Both the position numbers and the translations under genes were made by a program. The notes under the pieces are model-generated. The model did not search any database. It worked only from the letters and a program-made list of their open reading frames with translations, and was not told the origin of the DNA. DNA of 64,000 nt from Pseudorhizobium xiangyangii (GTDB lineage: Bacteria; Pseudomonadota; Alphaproteobacteria; Rhizobiales; Rhizobiaceae), in the NCBI RefSeq assembly GCF_020531965.1, contig NZ_JAJAWH010000014.1, positions 62,001 to 126,000 on the forward strand, read 5' to 3'. Below are positions 31,969 through 42,162 of this stretch, one piece after another (the first letter of the stretch is position 1; the number at the start of each line of letters is the position of its first letter).

Positions 31969-32751
31969 ATGGCGCAGTCGTCGTTACAGACGCAAGTGGA
32001 GCCGCGGGTGGTGCTTTCCGCCCGTGGTCTCACCAAGCGATTTGGGTCGTTCGCGGCAGTGAAGGATGTCGATCTCGATGTCCATCACGCCCGTGTCCAT
32101 GCACTCATCGGACCGAACGGAGCGGGAAAGACGACCGTCTTCAACCTGCTGACCAAGTTCCTGCAACCGTCGGCCGGCAGCATCAACCTGCTTGGGACGG
32201 ACATCACCAGGACCGCACCGGACAAGGTGGCCCGGATGGGCCTGGTCCGCTCGTTCCAGATATCCGCCGTCTTTCCGCACCTGACGGTTCTGGACAATGT
32301 GCGCGTTGCCTTGCAGCGACCGAACAATCTGTCGACCCAGTTCTGGCTACCCATGTCGTCGCTCGATCGCCTGAACGACAGGGCGGAAGAGCTTCTCGTT
32401 TCGGTGGGCCTGCACAACGAGCGCAATGCCGTCGCGGCCGATCTTTCCTACGGGCGCAAACGGGTGCTCGAGATTGCCACGACGCTGGCGCTTGACCCCA
32501 AGGTGCTGCTTCTCGACGAGCCGATGGCCGGAATGGGCCAGGAAGACATCGGAACCGTTTCCGGCATTATCAAGGATGTCGCGAAGGAGCGGGCGGTGTT
32601 GATGGTGGAGCACAACCTGTCCGTCGTCGCCAACATCTGCCACCACGTGACGGTTCTTCAGCGCGGGGAAATCCTCGCGGAAGGCGACTATGCGACCGTG
32701 AGTCAGGATCCACGGGTGCGCACCGCCTACATGGGCACGGAGGACGACTGA
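31969..32751 (+). CDS. livG: Liv-type ABC transporter ATPase (LivG-like)
   Basis: A 260-residue ATPase of the branched-chain amino acid-type importer. Walker A is GPNGAGKTT, the signature region is DLSYGRKRVLEIATTLA, Walker B is VLLLDEPMAGM, and the switch His follows in LMVEHNLSVV. The signature is an atypical LSYG instead of LSGG, as is usual for LivG. It follows the binding protein after six bases and precedes LivF after one base, so it is cotranscribed. It pairs with LivF to power import. Confidence 0.95.
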   Translation: MAQSSLQTQVEPRVVLSARGLTKRFGSFAAVKDVDLDVHHARVHALIGPNGAGKTTVFNLLTKFLQPSAGSINLLGTDITRTAPDKVARMGLVRSFQISAVFPHLTVLDNVRVALQRPNNLSTQFWLPMSSLDRLNDRAEELLVSVGLHNERNAVAADLSYGRKRVLEIATTLALDPKVLLLDEPMAGMGQEDIGTVSGIIKDVAKERAVLMVEHNLSVVANICHHVTVLQRGEILAEGDYATVSQDPRVRTAYMGTEDD

Positions 32752-32752
32752 G

Positions 32753-33454
32753 ATGAAACCCCTGCTTCAGGTTTCAGGCCTCAATGCCTGGTATGGCGAA
32801 AGCCATGTGCTGCACGGTGTCGACATGACTGTGGGCGAGGGGGAGATGGTCACCATCCTTGGCCGCAACGGCGTCGGAAAGACGACGACGCTCCGGACGA
32901 TCATGGGCATCATCCGCGAGCGAAAGGGTCAGATCACTTTCGACGGCAAGGACATGATGGGGGTGCCGCTCCACCGGACCGCCCATAGCGGAATTGGCTT
33001 CGTGCCGGAGGAGCGCGGGATCTTCGCGACGCTCACCGTGGAGGAAAATCTCGTGCTGCCGCCTGTCGTGGCGGGCAATGGCATGCCTGTCGATGAGATC
33101 TACGACCTGTTTCCGAACTTGCTCGAGCGGCGCTCGAGCCCGGGAACGAAGCTTTCCGGCGGCGAGCAGCAGATGCTGGCGATAGCGCGCATTCTGCGGA
33201 CCGGTGTCCGCCTTCTGATCCTCGACGAGCCGACGGAAGGCCTTGCGCCGGTCATCGTCCAGCGTATCGGAGAAGTTTTGAAGAAACTCAAGGAACGGGG
33301 CATGACGGTGCTTCTGGTCGAACAGAACTTCCGCTTTGCCAGCCGCATCGCCGACCGTTTCTACCTGATGGAGCATGGGCAGATGGTGGCAGATTTCCCG
33401 GTCGGCGAATTGCCGTCGCGTATGGATACGCTCCATAAGGTTCTGGGGGTCTGA
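32753..33454 (+). CDS. livF: Liv-type ABC transporter ATPase (LivF-like)
   Basis: A 233-residue second ATPase of the importer. It has Walker A GRNGVGKTT, signature KLSGGEQQMLAIARIL, Walker B LLILDEPTEGLAP and the switch region LLVEQNFRFA, all characteristic of LivF. The spacing to livG is one base and to livH two bases. The Liv ATPase pair, LivG and LivF, usually forms a heterodimer, and both are intact here. Confidence 0.95.
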   Translation: MKPLLQVSGLNAWYGESHVLHGVDMTVGEGEMVTILGRNGVGKTTTLRTIMGIIRERKGQITFDGKDMMGVPLHRTAHSGIGFVPEERGIFATLTVEENLVLPPVVAGNGMPVDEIYDLFPNLLERRSSPGTKLSGGEQQMLAIARILRTGVRLLILDEPTEGLAPVIVQRIGEVLKKLKERGMTVLLVEQNFRFASRIADRFYLMEHGQMVADFPVGELPSRMDTLHKVLGV

Positions 33455-33456
33455 CG

Positions 33457-34344
33457 ATGACGATGATCTTCGGCATCCCTGTCCAGGCGTTTCTCGGCCA
33501 ATTGCTGATCGGCCTCATCAACGGGTCGTTCTACGCGTTGCTCAGCCTTGGCCTCGCCGTCATTTTTGGCCTGCTGCGGGTCATTAACTTCGCCCATGGC
33601 GCCCAGTACATGCTCGGCGCCTTCGTCGCATTCCTGCTGCTGCAGTATTTCGCCGTCAGCTACTGGCTCGCCCTCATCCTCGCCCCCATTATCGTGGGGC
33701 TGCTGGGAGCCGCCATCGAACGCACGATGTTGAGCCGTCTCTACAAGCTGGACCCGCTCTACGGACTGCTCTTTACATTCGGTCTGGCGCTGACGATCGA
33801 AGGAACGTTCCGTTACCTTTATGGTGCTGCCGGCCAGCCCTATTCCGTCCCCGCCGCACTGGCCGGAGGAACCAATCTCGGCTTCATGTTCCTGCCCAAC
33901 TACCGCGGCTGGGTGGTGGTGATTTCGCTGGTTGCCTGCATCGGAACCTGGCTCCTCATCGAGAAGACCAAGCTCGGTTCCTACCTCCGAGCCGCGACGG
34001 AGAATCCGGTGCTTGTGCAGGCCTTCGGGGTCAACGTGCCGATGCTCCTGACGCTGACCTATGCACTTGGGGCCGCGCTTGCCGCATTCGCCGGTGTCCT
34101 GGCGGCGCCCATTTACCAGGTCTCACCGCTGATGGGCACCAACCTCATCATCGTCGTGTTTGCGGTCGTCGTGGTCGGCGGCATGGGATCGATCATGGGG
34201 GCGATTATCACCGGCTACATGCTCGGCATCGCGGAGGGCCTGACCAAGGTGTTTTACCCGGAAGCATCCAACATCGTCATCTTCGTGATCATGGCGATCG
34301 TTTTGCTCATCCGGCCCGCTGGCCTCTTTGGACGGGATGTTTGA
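33457..34344 (+). CDS. livH: Liv-type ABC transporter permease (LivH-like)
   Basis: A 295-residue inner-membrane permease with about eight hydrophobic helices. NGSFYALLSLGLAVIFGLLRVINFAHG is the family start. The coupling segment EKTKLGSYLRAATENPVLVQAFGVNV contacts the ATPases. VVVGGMGSIMGAIITGYMLG is the conserved C-terminal region. It overlaps nothing but lies one base before the next permease, so both are made together. It forms the pore with LivM. Confidence 0.95.
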   Translation: MTMIFGIPVQAFLGQLLIGLINGSFYALLSLGLAVIFGLLRVINFAHGAQYMLGAFVAFLLLQYFAVSYWLALILAPIIVGLLGAAIERTMLSRLYKLDPLYGLLFTFGLALTIEGTFRYLYGAAGQPYSVPAALAGGTNLGFMFLPNYRGWVVVISLVACIGTWLLIEKTKLGSYLRAATENPVLVQAFGVNVPMLLTLTYALGAALAAFAGVLAAPIYQVSPLMGTNLIIVVFAVVVVGGMGSIMGAIITGYMLGIAEGLTKVFYPEASNIVIFVIMAIVLLIRPAGLFGRDV

Positions 34345-34345
34345 C

Positions 34346-35350
34346 ATGAGCCACGCCACTCACACCGAAGCATCATCGAGCAAGAGATCGGAGCGCTCGC
34401 AGTCAGCGTCGCTTACCTACGCCGTCTTCCTGCTGACGGGGCTCGCACTGCTCGTCGTTGCGCCGCTCTTCTTCTATCCGATATTCCTGATGAAGCTTCT
34501 GTGCTTCGCGCTCTTCGCCTGCGCCTTCAATCTTTTGCTTGGCTATACCGGCTTGCTGTCGTTCGGCCATGCGACGTTCTTCGGGGGTGCGGCCTACTTT
34601 ACGGCTCACGCCGTGAAGGAATGGGGTTTGACGCCGGAGCTCGGCGTGCTTCTCGGCGTCGCCGGTGCGGCAGCGCTTGGCCTCATCATGGGTTTCGTGG
34701 CGATCCGTCGCCAGGGCATCTATTTCGCGATGATCACGCTGGCACTGTCGCAGATGTTCTTCTTCTTCTGCCTTCAGGCGGAATTCACCCGGGGCGAAGA
34801 CGGCATCCAACAGGTGCCGCGCGGGCACCTCTTCGGCTTCATCGATCTCTCGGTGGCGACGAACATGTACTATTTCGTGCTGGCGGTCTTCCTGATCGGC
34901 ATGGTGATCATCTGGCGTTTCATCAACTCGCCGTTCGGGATGATCCTGAAGTCGATCCGCGAGAACGAGGCACGGGCAACCTCGCTCGGCTATTCCGTGG
35001 CCCGTTACAAGCTCGGTGCATTCGTCATGTCGGCTGCGCTGGCAGGTCTTGCCGGTGGCGTGAAGTCGCTGGTCTTCCAGTTCGCGACGCTCACCGACGT
35101 GACCTGGCAGATGTCTGGCGAGGTGATCCTGATGACGCTGCTTGGTGGCATAGGAACGTTGATCGGGCCGATCTTCGGAGCGGGCCTCGTCGTCACGCTG
35201 CAGAACTATCTGGCGACATCGGATTTTCCGGTCACGATCATCACGGGTGTCGTCTTCATGGCCTGCGTGCTGCTCTTCCGGCGCGGCCTCATCGGAGAGT
35301 TCTACGCATCCCGCCTTGGGCGGCGATTGGGCTTCGAACACCGGCACTAG
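34346..35350 (+). CDS. livM: Liv-type ABC transporter permease (LivM-like)
   Basis: A 334-residue permease. After a polar N-terminal stretch of about 25 residues there are eight or nine helices. [24 protein letters not shown] and [17 protein letters not shown] are family landmarks, and [24 protein letters not shown] is the ATPase coupling loop. [17 protein letters not shown] is near the end. ATG 34346 starts one base after the livH stop. A TTG at 34328 inside livH is less likely. It completes a full five-gene importer. The next gene, an oxidoreductase, starts 100 bases later on the same strand. Confidence 0.94.
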   Translation: MSHATHTEASSSKRSERSQSASLTYAVFLLTGLALLVVAPLFFYPIFLMKLLCFALFACAFNLLLGYTGLLSFGHATFFGGAAYFTAHAVKEWGLTPELGVLLGVAGAAALGLIMGFVAIRRQGIYFAMITLALSQMFFFFCLQAEFTRGEDGIQQVPRGHLFGFIDLSVATNMYYFVLAVFLIGMVIIWRFINSPFGMILKSIRENEARATSLGYSVARYKLGAFVMSAALAGLAGGVKSLVFQFATLTDVTWQMSGEVILMTLLGGIGTLIGPIFGAGLVVTLQNYLATSDFPVTIITGVVFMACVLLFRRGLIGEFYASRLGRRLGFEHRH

Positions 35351-35450
35351 CACGGGAAGACGCGTCGGGCGGCGCGTCGAACATGAACAAGTCGAGGCGG
35401 ATCGGATCGCAGGCGAGCGCCTGCGGCAACGGCCGGCCTTTGGAGGCAAG

Positions 35451-37046
35451 ATGGAGCGGTATGACTATATCGTGGTAGGGGCGGGGAGCGCCGGGTGCGT
35501 GCTCGCCAACCGGCTGTCCGAGGATGCGCGCAATCGCGTGCTGCTTCTGGAGGCAGGGGGCACGGACAATTACCACTGGGTCCACATTCCCGTTGGTTAT
35601 CTCTATTGCATCAACAACCCGCGAACCGACTGGTGCTTCACGACGGAGAAAGAGCAGGGGCTGAACGGACGCTCGCTCTTTTACCCTCGGGGCAAGCTTC
35701 TCGGCGGCTGCTCTTCGATCAACGGCATGATCTACATGCGCGGACAGGCCCGCGATTACGATCTGTGGCGGCAGATGGGCTGCGAGGGCTGGGGCTGGGA
35801 CGACATCCTTCCGTATTTCAGGAAATCCGAGGACCACTACCGCGGTTCCGACGAGATGCATGGATCGGGCGGTGAGTGGCGGGTGGAGAAGGCGCGCGTC
35901 CGCTGGGCCGTCCTCGAAGCGTTCCAGAAGGCGGCCGAAGAGGCCGGAATTCCGATCACCGAAGACTTCAATCGCGGCACGAACGAAGGCTCCGGCTATT
36001 TCGACGTCAACCAGCGGTCCGGCATCCGCTGGAATACGGCGAAGGCCTTCCTGCGGCCCGCCAAGCGGCGTGCCAACCTAAGGGTGCTGACCAAGGCGCA
36101 TGTCCGCCGGCTCATCATCGAAGAGGGCGAGGTCCGGGGTGTCGAATTTCAGCACGAAGGTGTTGCAAAGCGCGCCTACGCCTCGTGCGAAACCATTCTC
36201 AGCGCCGGCTCGATCGGCTCTCCGCATATCCTGGAACTGTCCGGCATCGGCCGTGGCGATGTTCTGCAAAACGCCGGCATCGACACGGTCAGCGAGGTGA
36301 AGGGCGTCGGAGAGAACCTGCAGGACCATCTGCAGCTTCGCATGATCTACAAGGTGACCGGGGTGCCCACGCTCAACGAAAAGGCCTCTCGCCTGCTCGG
36401 AAAGGCAGCGATCGGCCTGGAATATGCCTTCCGCCGTTCCGGCCCGATGTCGATGGCGCCGAGCCAGCTCGGCATCTTCACCCGCTCTGGGCCGGACAAG
36501 GAGACGCCGGACCTGCAATATCACATCCAGCCGGTCTCGCTCGACAAGTTCGGTGATCCCGTTCACGCCTTCCCGGCAATGACGGCAAGCGTGTGCAACC
36601 TGCGCCCTGAAAGCCGCGGATCGGTTCATGTGAAGAGCGCCGATTTTGCCGCCGCGCCGGCCATACAGCCGAACTACCTTTCGACAGCGGCAGACCGCGA
36701 CGTGGCCGTGCGCTCGATCCGGCTGACACGGAAAATAGTCTCGGAGCCCTCTTTCGCGCGCTACCACCCGCAGGAGTACAAGCCCGGCCCCGAATACGAA
36801 ACCGATGCGGATCTCGAGAAGGTTGCCGGCGACATTGGCACCACGATTTTCCATCCGGTGGGAACGGCACGGATGGGGTCGGACCCGGAAAGCGTCGTCG
36901 ACCCGCGGCTGCGATTGCGGGCCTTCGGGCGGTTAAGGGTGGCAGATGCCTCGATCATGCCCAATATCGTTTCCGGCAATACCAATTCGCCGACTATCAT
37001 GATTGCCGAGAAGGCGGCCGAGATGATTCTGGCCGATAGCCGATAA
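35451..37046 (+). CDS. GMC-family flavin oxidoreductase (choline/alcohol dehydrogenase type)
   Basis: A 531-residue FAD enzyme of the glucose-methanol-choline family. The dinucleotide-binding start is [40 protein letters not shown] is PROSITE-like motif 1, [17 protein letters not shown] motif 2. The C-terminal active site has HPVGTARMG with the base His and [25 protein letters not shown] lies four bases before ATG 35451. The frame extends further upstream into the permease gene without homology. It probably oxidises an alcohol taken up by the Liv-type transporter, which is inferred from the shared operon. No choline-specific gene is adjacent. Confidence 0.94.
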   Translation: MERYDYIVVGAGSAGCVLANRLSEDARNRVLLLEAGGTDNYHWVHIPVGYLYCINNPRTDWCFTTEKEQGLNGRSLFYPRGKLLGGCSSINGMIYMRGQARDYDLWRQMGCEGWGWDDILPYFRKSEDHYRGSDEMHGSGGEWRVEKARVRWAVLEAFQKAAEEAGIPITEDFNRGTNEGSGYFDVNQRSGIRWNTAKAFLRPAKRRANLRVLTKAHVRRLIIEEGEVRGVEFQHEGVAKRAYASCETILSAGSIGSPHILELSGIGRGDVLQNAGIDTVSEVKGVGENLQDHLQLRMIYKVTGVPTLNEKASRLLGKAAIGLEYAFRRSGPMSMAPSQLGIFTRSGPDKETPDLQYHIQPVSLDKFGDPVHAFPAMTASVCNLRPESRGSVHVKSADFAAAPAIQPNYLSTAADRDVAVRSIRLTRKIVSEPSFARYHPQEYKPGPEYETDADLEKVAGDIGTTIFHPVGTARMGSDPESVVDPRLRLRAFGRLRVADASIMPNIVSGNTNSPTIMIAEKAAEMILADSR

Positions 37047-37072
37047 TGGCGGGCGACATACAGGAGATGAGC

Positions 37073-38152
37073 GTGAGTGATCTGGCCGGCAACACAGAGG
37101 AAGTCATTCTCGATCGTGTCGGATCGGCTGCCGTCATCCGGCTGAACCGGCCGAAGGCGCTGAACAGCATCAATCTGCCGATGGTCCAGGCCATACGTGC
37201 CGCGCTCGACGATCATGCCGACGATCCTTCCATTTCCGCCGTGGTTCTGGCGGGAGAGGGAGGCCGAGCCTTCTGTGCCGGCGGCGATATCCGGGTGCTC
37301 TTCGACATGGGCAAGGCTGACGATCCGGAAACCACCCGTTTCTGGCGCGAGGAGTTTCCGCTCAACTATGCGATATCGCACTATCCGAAGCCATTCGTGG
37401 CGTTGATGGACGGCATCACCATGGGCGGTGGCGTCGGCCTGTCTGCCCATGGTCGCCATCGTGTCGTGACGGAACGGACACGGCTTGCCATGCCCGAGAC
37501 CGGCATAGGCTATTTCCCGGACGTGGGTGCCACCTGGCTTCTGCCAAAGGCGCCGGGCGAAGTGGGAACATGGATGGGTCTGACTGGACTGGAAATCAAT
37601 GGCGCCGACGCGATCTACGCGGGTCTCGCGGACGCCTGCGTTTCATCCGGGCGGTTGCCGGACATGATCGAGGCGCTTGGGGCGCTCAATGCCGAAGCGG
37701 GAGACAAGGGTGTCGAGGCGGTCATCGCGGACTTCGCAATCTCTCCCGGTCAAGGCACCCTGGAGCAGAACCGTGCACTGATCGACCGCTGCTTTGGCTT
37801 CGACACCGTAGAGGAGGTGCTGGACGCGCTCTCAGGCGAGGACGATGATTTTGCAAGGCATGCCAGGGAAACCATCCTCAAACGGTCGCCGACGAGCCTG
37901 AAGCTCGCCTTGCGACTTATTCGGGCCGGCCGCGAGAGTTCCGGTCTTGTCGAATGCCTGGAGCGTGAATTCGCGGCAGGGCTCGAAATCCTTCGTAACC
38001 ACGACTTCTACGAGGGCGTGCGTGCCGCGATCATAGACAAGGACCGGAACCCGAAGTGGTCGCCTGCCACCCTGGCAGATGTTCAAAGCGAGAGCATCGA
38101 CCGCTATCTCGGCGGCAGGCACGGCACTCTGTTCCCGGACCATCGGCTTTAG
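37073..38152 (+). CDS. Enoyl-CoA hydratase/3-hydroxyisobutyryl-CoA hydrolase family protein
   Basis: A crotonase-fold enzyme of about 359 residues, closest in layout to 3-hydroxyisobutyryl-CoA hydrolase. It has AVIRLNRPKALNSINLPM, GRAFCAGGDIRVLFD, the oxyanion loop MDGITMGGGVGLSAHGRHRV and ETGIGYFPDVGATWLLP. The C-terminal tail (FDTVEEVLDAL and KRSPTSLKLALRLI) is longer than in simple hydratases and typical of the hydrolase branch. The frame is open from ATG 37046 (overlapping the previous stop). GTG 37073 has AGGAG six bases upstream, and ATG 37067 is a third option. It is coupled to the GMC oxidoreductase and would act on a CoA thioester in the same catabolic route. Confidence 0.9.
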   Translation: MSDLAGNTEEVILDRVGSAAVIRLNRPKALNSINLPMVQAIRAALDDHADDPSISAVVLAGEGGRAFCAGGDIRVLFDMGKADDPETTRFWREEFPLNYAISHYPKPFVALMDGITMGGGVGLSAHGRHRVVTERTRLAMPETGIGYFPDVGATWLLPKAPGEVGTWMGLTGLEINGADAIYAGLADACVSSGRLPDMIEALGALNAEAGDKGVEAVIADFAISPGQGTLEQNRALIDRCFGFDTVEEVLDALSGEDDDFARHARETILKRSPTSLKLALRLIRAGRESSGLVECLEREFAAGLEILRNHDFYEGVRAAIIDKDRNPKWSPATLADVQSESIDRYLGGRHGTLFPDHRL

Positions 38153-38289
38153 CTCGGGAAAAGAGTTGCGTCTGGCTCCATAAAAGGAACAGAAATTCTA
38201 ACGCGCTTCAGCTCCAGAGTTGGCGGTTTCTCGCCGCCGGTCCCGGGCCCGGATAGGTTTGCGGCATCAACGATTTACCGGAGCCTTCC

Positions 38290-39276
38290 ATGAACCGCTT
38301 CCTGATCCTCGGTACGGCACTTGCCGCCCTGTTTGCCGCGCCTGCATTCGCGCAGTCACCGACCACTCTGCTTAATGCGTCCTACGATGTCGCGCGCGAA
38401 GTCTTTGCCGCCGAGAATGAGGCATTCATCAAGCAGCACCCCGGCGTTACCGTCGACCAGTCGCATGCCGGCACGTCGAAGCAGGCTCGCGCCATCGTCG
38501 AAGGCCTGGAGGCGGACGTCGTCACCTTCAATCAGGTCACCGACATCTCCTTCCTGGTAAAGCAGGGCTTCGTCACCGACGACTGGCAGCAGGATTTCGC
38601 CAACAGCGCGTCGCCCTTCTATTCCTTCCCGTCCTTCCTGGTGCGCGCCGGCAACCCGAAGAACATCAAGAACTGGGACGATCTTGCCCGCGACGATGTG
38701 AAGGTTGTGTTCCCGAACCCCAAGACTTCCGGTAACGCCCGCTACACGTATCTCGCTGCGGTCGCCTTTGCCAAGGAGGCCTTCGGCGGTGACGAGGAGA
38801 AGATCGAGGCGTTCATCACGAAGATCTTCGACAACGTTCCGGTCTTCGACACCGGCGGTCGTGCGGCCACGACGACTTTCGTCGAGCGCGAGATCGGCGA
38901 CGTGATCGTCACCTTCGAAGCGGAAACCCGCTCGATCGCCAAGCAGTACGGCACCGACAAGTTTGAAAGCGTCGTTCCTTCCGTCAGCCTGCTCGCGGAG
39001 TTTCCGGTGGCGATTGTCGACAAGGTGGTCGACAAGCGCGGCTCGCGTGACCTCGCCAAGTCTTACCTCGACTTCCTCTACACGGAACAAGGCCAGCGGA
39101 TCGCAGCCGAATTCGGCCATCGTGTCCACAACGAAAAAATCTCCACCGAATTCAAGGACGAGTTCCCTGAAATCCGGCTGGTGACTGTCGAGGATGTCTT
39201 CGGTGGTTGGCCGAAGGTTCAGGAAGAACACTTCGCCTCCGGTGCAGCCCTCGACAAGATCTACGGCAGCCGGTAA
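38290..39276 (+). CDS. sbp: Sulfate ABC transporter substrate-binding protein
   Basis: A 328-residue periplasmic sulfate/thiosulfate-binding protein. The signal peptide ends APAFAQS. LLNASYDVAREVFAAENEAF and HAGTSKQARAIVEGLEADVVTFN are the anion-binding start seen in Sbp/CysP. FPNPKTSGNARYTYLAA and VFDTGGRAATTTFVEREIGD follow. GGAG lies a few bases upstream of the ATG. It heads sbp-cysT-cysW-cysA. A hairpin at 39299-39322 separates it from cysT, fitting higher expression of the binding protein. From 38153 to 38289 I find no defined regulatory site. Sulfate and thiosulfate binding cannot be told apart by eye. Confidence 0.93.
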   Translation: MNRFLILGTALAALFAAPAFAQSPTTLLNASYDVAREVFAAENEAFIKQHPGVTVDQSHAGTSKQARAIVEGLEADVVTFNQVTDISFLVKQGFVTDDWQQDFANSASPFYSFPSFLVRAGNPKNIKNWDDLARDDVKVVFPNPKTSGNARYTYLAAVAFAKEAFGGDEEKIEAFITKIFDNVPVFDTGGRAATTTFVEREIGDVIVTFEAETRSIAKQYGTDKFESVVPSVSLLAEFPVAIVDKVVDKRGSRDLAKSYLDFLYTEQGQRIAAEFGHRVHNEKISTEFKDEFPEIRLVTVEDVFGGWPKVQEEHFASGAALDKIYGSR

Positions 39277-39298
39277 TCGCACCCTGTCAAGATTGAAG

Positions 39299-39322
39299 CC
39301 CGGCGGATGAAAGTCTGCCGGG
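39299..39322 (+). terminator. Intercistronic hairpin between sbp and cysT
   Basis: CCCGGCGGA (39299-39307) pairs with TCTGCCGGG (39314-39322), one G-T wobble, loop TGAAAG. There is no T run, so it is more likely a partial terminator or an RNA stabiliser. Confidence 0.55.
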
Positions 39323-39353
39323 TCCTGCTGTTCATGGACCTGGAAATCTACGC

Positions 39354-40175
39354 TTGAAACGTAATGTGCTGCCGGGCCTGCCTCTGTCACTCGGCGTGAC
39401 GCTCTTCTATGTCGGCCTGATCGTCGTGTTGCCGCTGGCTGCGCTTGCCTTCAAGGCTGCGAGCCTCGGCCCGTCGGACTATTGGGCGATCATTTCCTCA
39501 CCGCGCGCCGTGGCGAGCTATCGGGTCACGGTATTGTGCGCCCTTGGGGCAACGGTGTTCAACCTCGTCTTCGGGCTGGCACTTGCCTGGGTGCTGACAC
39601 GGTACCGCTTTCCCGGCTGGCGCTTCGTCGATGCTATGGTCGACCTGCCATTTGCACTGCCGACTGCCGTGGCCGGCATCTCGTTGACCGCGCTGTTTGC
39701 GAGCAACGGCTGGTTCGGTTCCGTGCTTGCCGATTTCGGCATCAAGGTTGCCTACACTCCGCTCGGCATCATGGTGGCGATGGCCTTCACAAGCCTGCCT
39801 TTCATCGTGCGGACGGTCCAGCCGGTTCTTGAAGATCTCGACCCGGCGCTCGAGGAAGCGGCGCAGTCGCTCGGCGGAAGCGACTGGACGATTTTCCGCA
39901 AGGTCATCCTGCCGCTGCTGACGCCCGCAATTCTTGCCGGACTGTCGCTTTCCTTCGCCCGCTCGCTCGGTGAATTCGGCGCGATCATCTTCATCGCCGG
40001 CAACCAACCGATGTCGACCGAGATCACCGCATTGCTCGTCTTCATCCGGCTCGAGGAGTACGACTACCAGGCAGCGGCAGCGATTGCCTCCGTTCTCTTG
40101 ATCACCGCCTTCGTCATGCTGGCCGTCACCAACATCCTGCAGGCCCGCGCCCTGCGCTATACGGTGAGGAGCTGA
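39354..40175 (+). CDS. cysT: Sulfate ABC transporter permease CysT
   Basis: A 273-residue permease with six helices, starting KRNVLPGLPLSLGVTLFYVGLIVVLPLAAL after the initiator. The ATPase-coupling EAA loop reads LEEAAQSLGGSDWTIFRKVILPLLTPAI. SLGEFGAIIFIAGN is typical of CysT. The only in-frame starts are TTG 39354 and GTG 39366. Neither has a strong ribosome site, and TTG gives the family-like N-terminus. It follows the intercistronic hairpin and precedes cysW by two bases. With CysW it forms the membrane channel for sulfate. Confidence 0.92.
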   Translation: MKRNVLPGLPLSLGVTLFYVGLIVVLPLAALAFKAASLGPSDYWAIISSPRAVASYRVTVLCALGATVFNLVFGLALAWVLTRYRFPGWRFVDAMVDLPFALPTAVAGISLTALFASNGWFGSVLADFGIKVAYTPLGIMVAMAFTSLPFIVRTVQPVLEDLDPALEEAAQSLGGSDWTIFRKVILPLLTPAILAGLSLSFARSLGEFGAIIFIAGNQPMSTEITALLVFIRLEEYDYQAAAAIASVLLITAFVMLAVTNILQARALRYTVRS

Positions 40176-40177
40176 CG

Positions 40178-41074
40178 ATGAGCGCCATTCGTACGGGTAG
40201 AAAGCCGCCGCGTGTCGGGGACAACCCGCTTTTCCGGGGGCTGCTGATCGGCATCGTGTTGATTGTCGGCGCCATCCTTGTTCTCGCACCGCTCATCCTC
40301 ATCGGGTTTCAGGCGTTCTCGGATGGTTGGCGCGTCTATGCCTCCACGCTGGTCCACCCGGATACGCGCCACGCCATCCTTCTGACGGTGATCACGGCGC
40401 TGATCGCCGTTCCGATCAACACGATCTTCGGAATCGCCGCTGCCTGGGCAATCACCAAGTTCGATTTTCCGGGGCGTCGCTTCCTGCTCGTCCTGATCGA
40501 AATCCCGTTCTCCATCTCTCCGATCGTCGCGGGCGTCGCCTATCTCTTCGTCTACGGGCTGCAGGGGTTGTTCGGGCCGGTTCTCGATACCTACGAGATC
40601 AAGATCCTGTTTGCATTGCCAGGTATCATTCTCGCGTCGATGTTCGTCACGGCTCCATTCGTTGCGCGTGAACTCATTCCGTTGATGCAGGCGCAGGGTC
40701 GTGATCTCGAAGAGGCGGCAACGTCGCTTGGCGCATCGGGATGGCGCACGTTCCTGACCGTCACGCTGCCGAACATCAAATGGGCGCTGCTTTACGGCGT
40801 CGTGCTCTGCAATGCCCGCGTCATGGGCGAATTCGGCGCCGTTTCCGTCGTCTCCGGAAATATACGCGGCCAGACGAACACGCTGCCGCTGCATATCGAG
40901 CTTCTTTACCACGACTATCAGGCTGCCGGGGCTTTCGCATCCGCATCCATCCTGGCGATCCTCGCCGTCATTACCATCATTGCGAAAGTGGCGCTGGAGC
41001 GTCAGGGCGCGGGTCGCGTGCCTCGCCCTGCGCTCGTTACCCAGGTTGCAGTTGCTTCGGAGACCAAGCCATGA
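40178..41074 (+). CDS. cysW: Sulfate ABC transporter permease CysW
   Basis: A 298-residue permease partner of CysT. Six helices follow a short basic N-terminus. The coupling loop is [28 protein letters not shown], and [35 protein letters not shown] is a strong CysW signature. It begins two bases after cysT with GAGGAG close upstream, and its stop overlaps the cysA start (ATGA). The C-terminal tail of about 25 residues is polar. Confidence 0.95.
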   Translation: MSAIRTGRKPPRVGDNPLFRGLLIGIVLIVGAILVLAPLILIGFQAFSDGWRVYASTLVHPDTRHAILLTVITALIAVPINTIFGIAAAWAITKFDFPGRRFLLVLIEIPFSISPIVAGVAYLFVYGLQGLFGPVLDTYEIKILFALPGIILASMFVTAPFVARELIPLMQAQGRDLEEAATSLGASGWRTFLTVTLPNIKWALLYGVVLCNARVMGEFGAVSVVSGNIRGQTNTLPLHIELLYHDYQAAGAFASASILAILAVITIIAKVALERQGAGRVPRPALVTQVAVASETKP

Positions 41075-42090
41075 AGATCCGTCTCGACCGCGTCGTCAAG
41101 ACGTTCAACACCTTCCGCGCCGTCAAGGACGTGTCGCTCGATATCGAGAGCGGTGAACTGGTTGCGCTGCTCGGGCCGTCCGGCTCCGGCAAGACCACCA
41201 TTCTGCGCATGGTTGCCGGTCTCGAATATGCCGACGGCGGCCACATCTACTTCGGCGAGCAGGATGCCACCGACATTCCGGTTCGTGATCGTGGTGTCGG
41301 TTTCGTCTTCCAGCACTACGCGCTCTTCCCGCACATGACGGTTGCGGAAAACATTGCCTTCGGCATGAAGGTCTCCAAGGTGAAGCGTGAGAAGGCGGAG
41401 ATCGCGTCGCGCGTGGAGGACCTTCTCCGCCTTGTCCGACTGGAGGGGCTGGGTGGCCGGTTTCCCGCGCAGATTTCGGGTGGGCAGCGGCAGCGTGTGG
41501 CTCTCGCGCGCGCATTGGCAGTCGACCCGAAAGTGCTTCTGCTCGACGAGCCGTTCGGCGCTCTCGACGCCAATGTACGACGCGATCTCCGCCGCTGGCT
41601 GCGCGAGATTCACGACGAGCTTGGCATTACCACGCTGTTCGTTACGCATGACCAGGAAGAGGCGCTCGATCTCGCTGACCGGGTGGTTATCCTGAACGAG
41701 GGCCAGATCGTCCAGCAGGGTACGCCGGAGCAGGTGTGCCGCGACCCGAAGTCCGCCTTCGTCACGCGCTTCCTCGGCGACGCCAACCGGCTGTCGGCTG
41801 AGGTTCGTGGCGGCATAGCCTATGCGGGAGGCGCGTCCATTGCCGCCGGTGATTTGGCCGACGGTGCCGCCGAGCTTTATGCGCGGCCGGGCGATTTGTC
41901 CTGGTCGCAGGAAGGGCCAGGTATTGCGGCATCCATCACCCGCGTGCTGGACCGTCCGGGCGGGCGTCGCGTGATCACCATCACCACGGACGGCGATCAT
42001 CTGGAGTTTGATGTGGAGCCCGAGCTTTCGGTGCGCGCGGGGCAGCAGGGTTATGTGAGCCTGCGTCGCGCACAGGTGTTTGCTGTCTGA
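41071..42090 (+). CDS. cysA: Sulfate ABC transporter ATPase CysA
   Basis: A 339-residue ATPase. It has Walker [10 protein letters not shown], the Q-loop [13 protein letters not shown], signature [16 protein letters not shown], Walker [13 protein letters not shown] and switch [16 protein letters not shown]. After about residue 235 a small beta-rich regulatory domain follows (YARPGDLSW), as in CysA/MalK-type ATPases. ATG 41071 overlaps the cysW stop, so the frame that extends upstream inside cysW is not used. The operon closes with a strong terminator at 42115-42146. Confidence 0.96.
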   Translation: MKIRLDRVVKTFNTFRAVKDVSLDIESGELVALLGPSGSGKTTILRMVAGLEYADGGHIYFGEQDATDIPVRDRGVGFVFQHYALFPHMTVAENIAFGMKVSKVKREKAEIASRVEDLLRLVRLEGLGGRFPAQISGGQRQRVALARALAVDPKVLLLDEPFGALDANVRRDLRRWLREIHDELGITTLFVTHDQEEALDLADRVVILNEGQIVQQGTPEQVCRDPKSAFVTRFLGDANRLSAEVRGGIAYAGGASIAAGDLADGAAELYARPGDLSWSQEGPGIAASITRVLDRPGGRRVITITTDGDHLEFDVEPELSVRAGQQGYVSLRRAQVFAV

Positions 42091-42114
42091 TTGTGAGGCA
42101 AGCGCATAAATACA

Positions 42115-42146
42115 AAGAGGCCGGCGGAGCGATCCGCCGGCCTCTT
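42115..42146. terminator. Bidirectional terminator between cysA and the aldehyde dehydrogenase
   Basis: A perfect 14-bp stem (42115-42128 with 42133-42146) with a GCGA tetraloop. AAAGAG and CTCTT ends can terminate both converging genes. Confidence 0.82.
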
Positions 42147-42162
42147 AGTTTGTACCGGTAAC

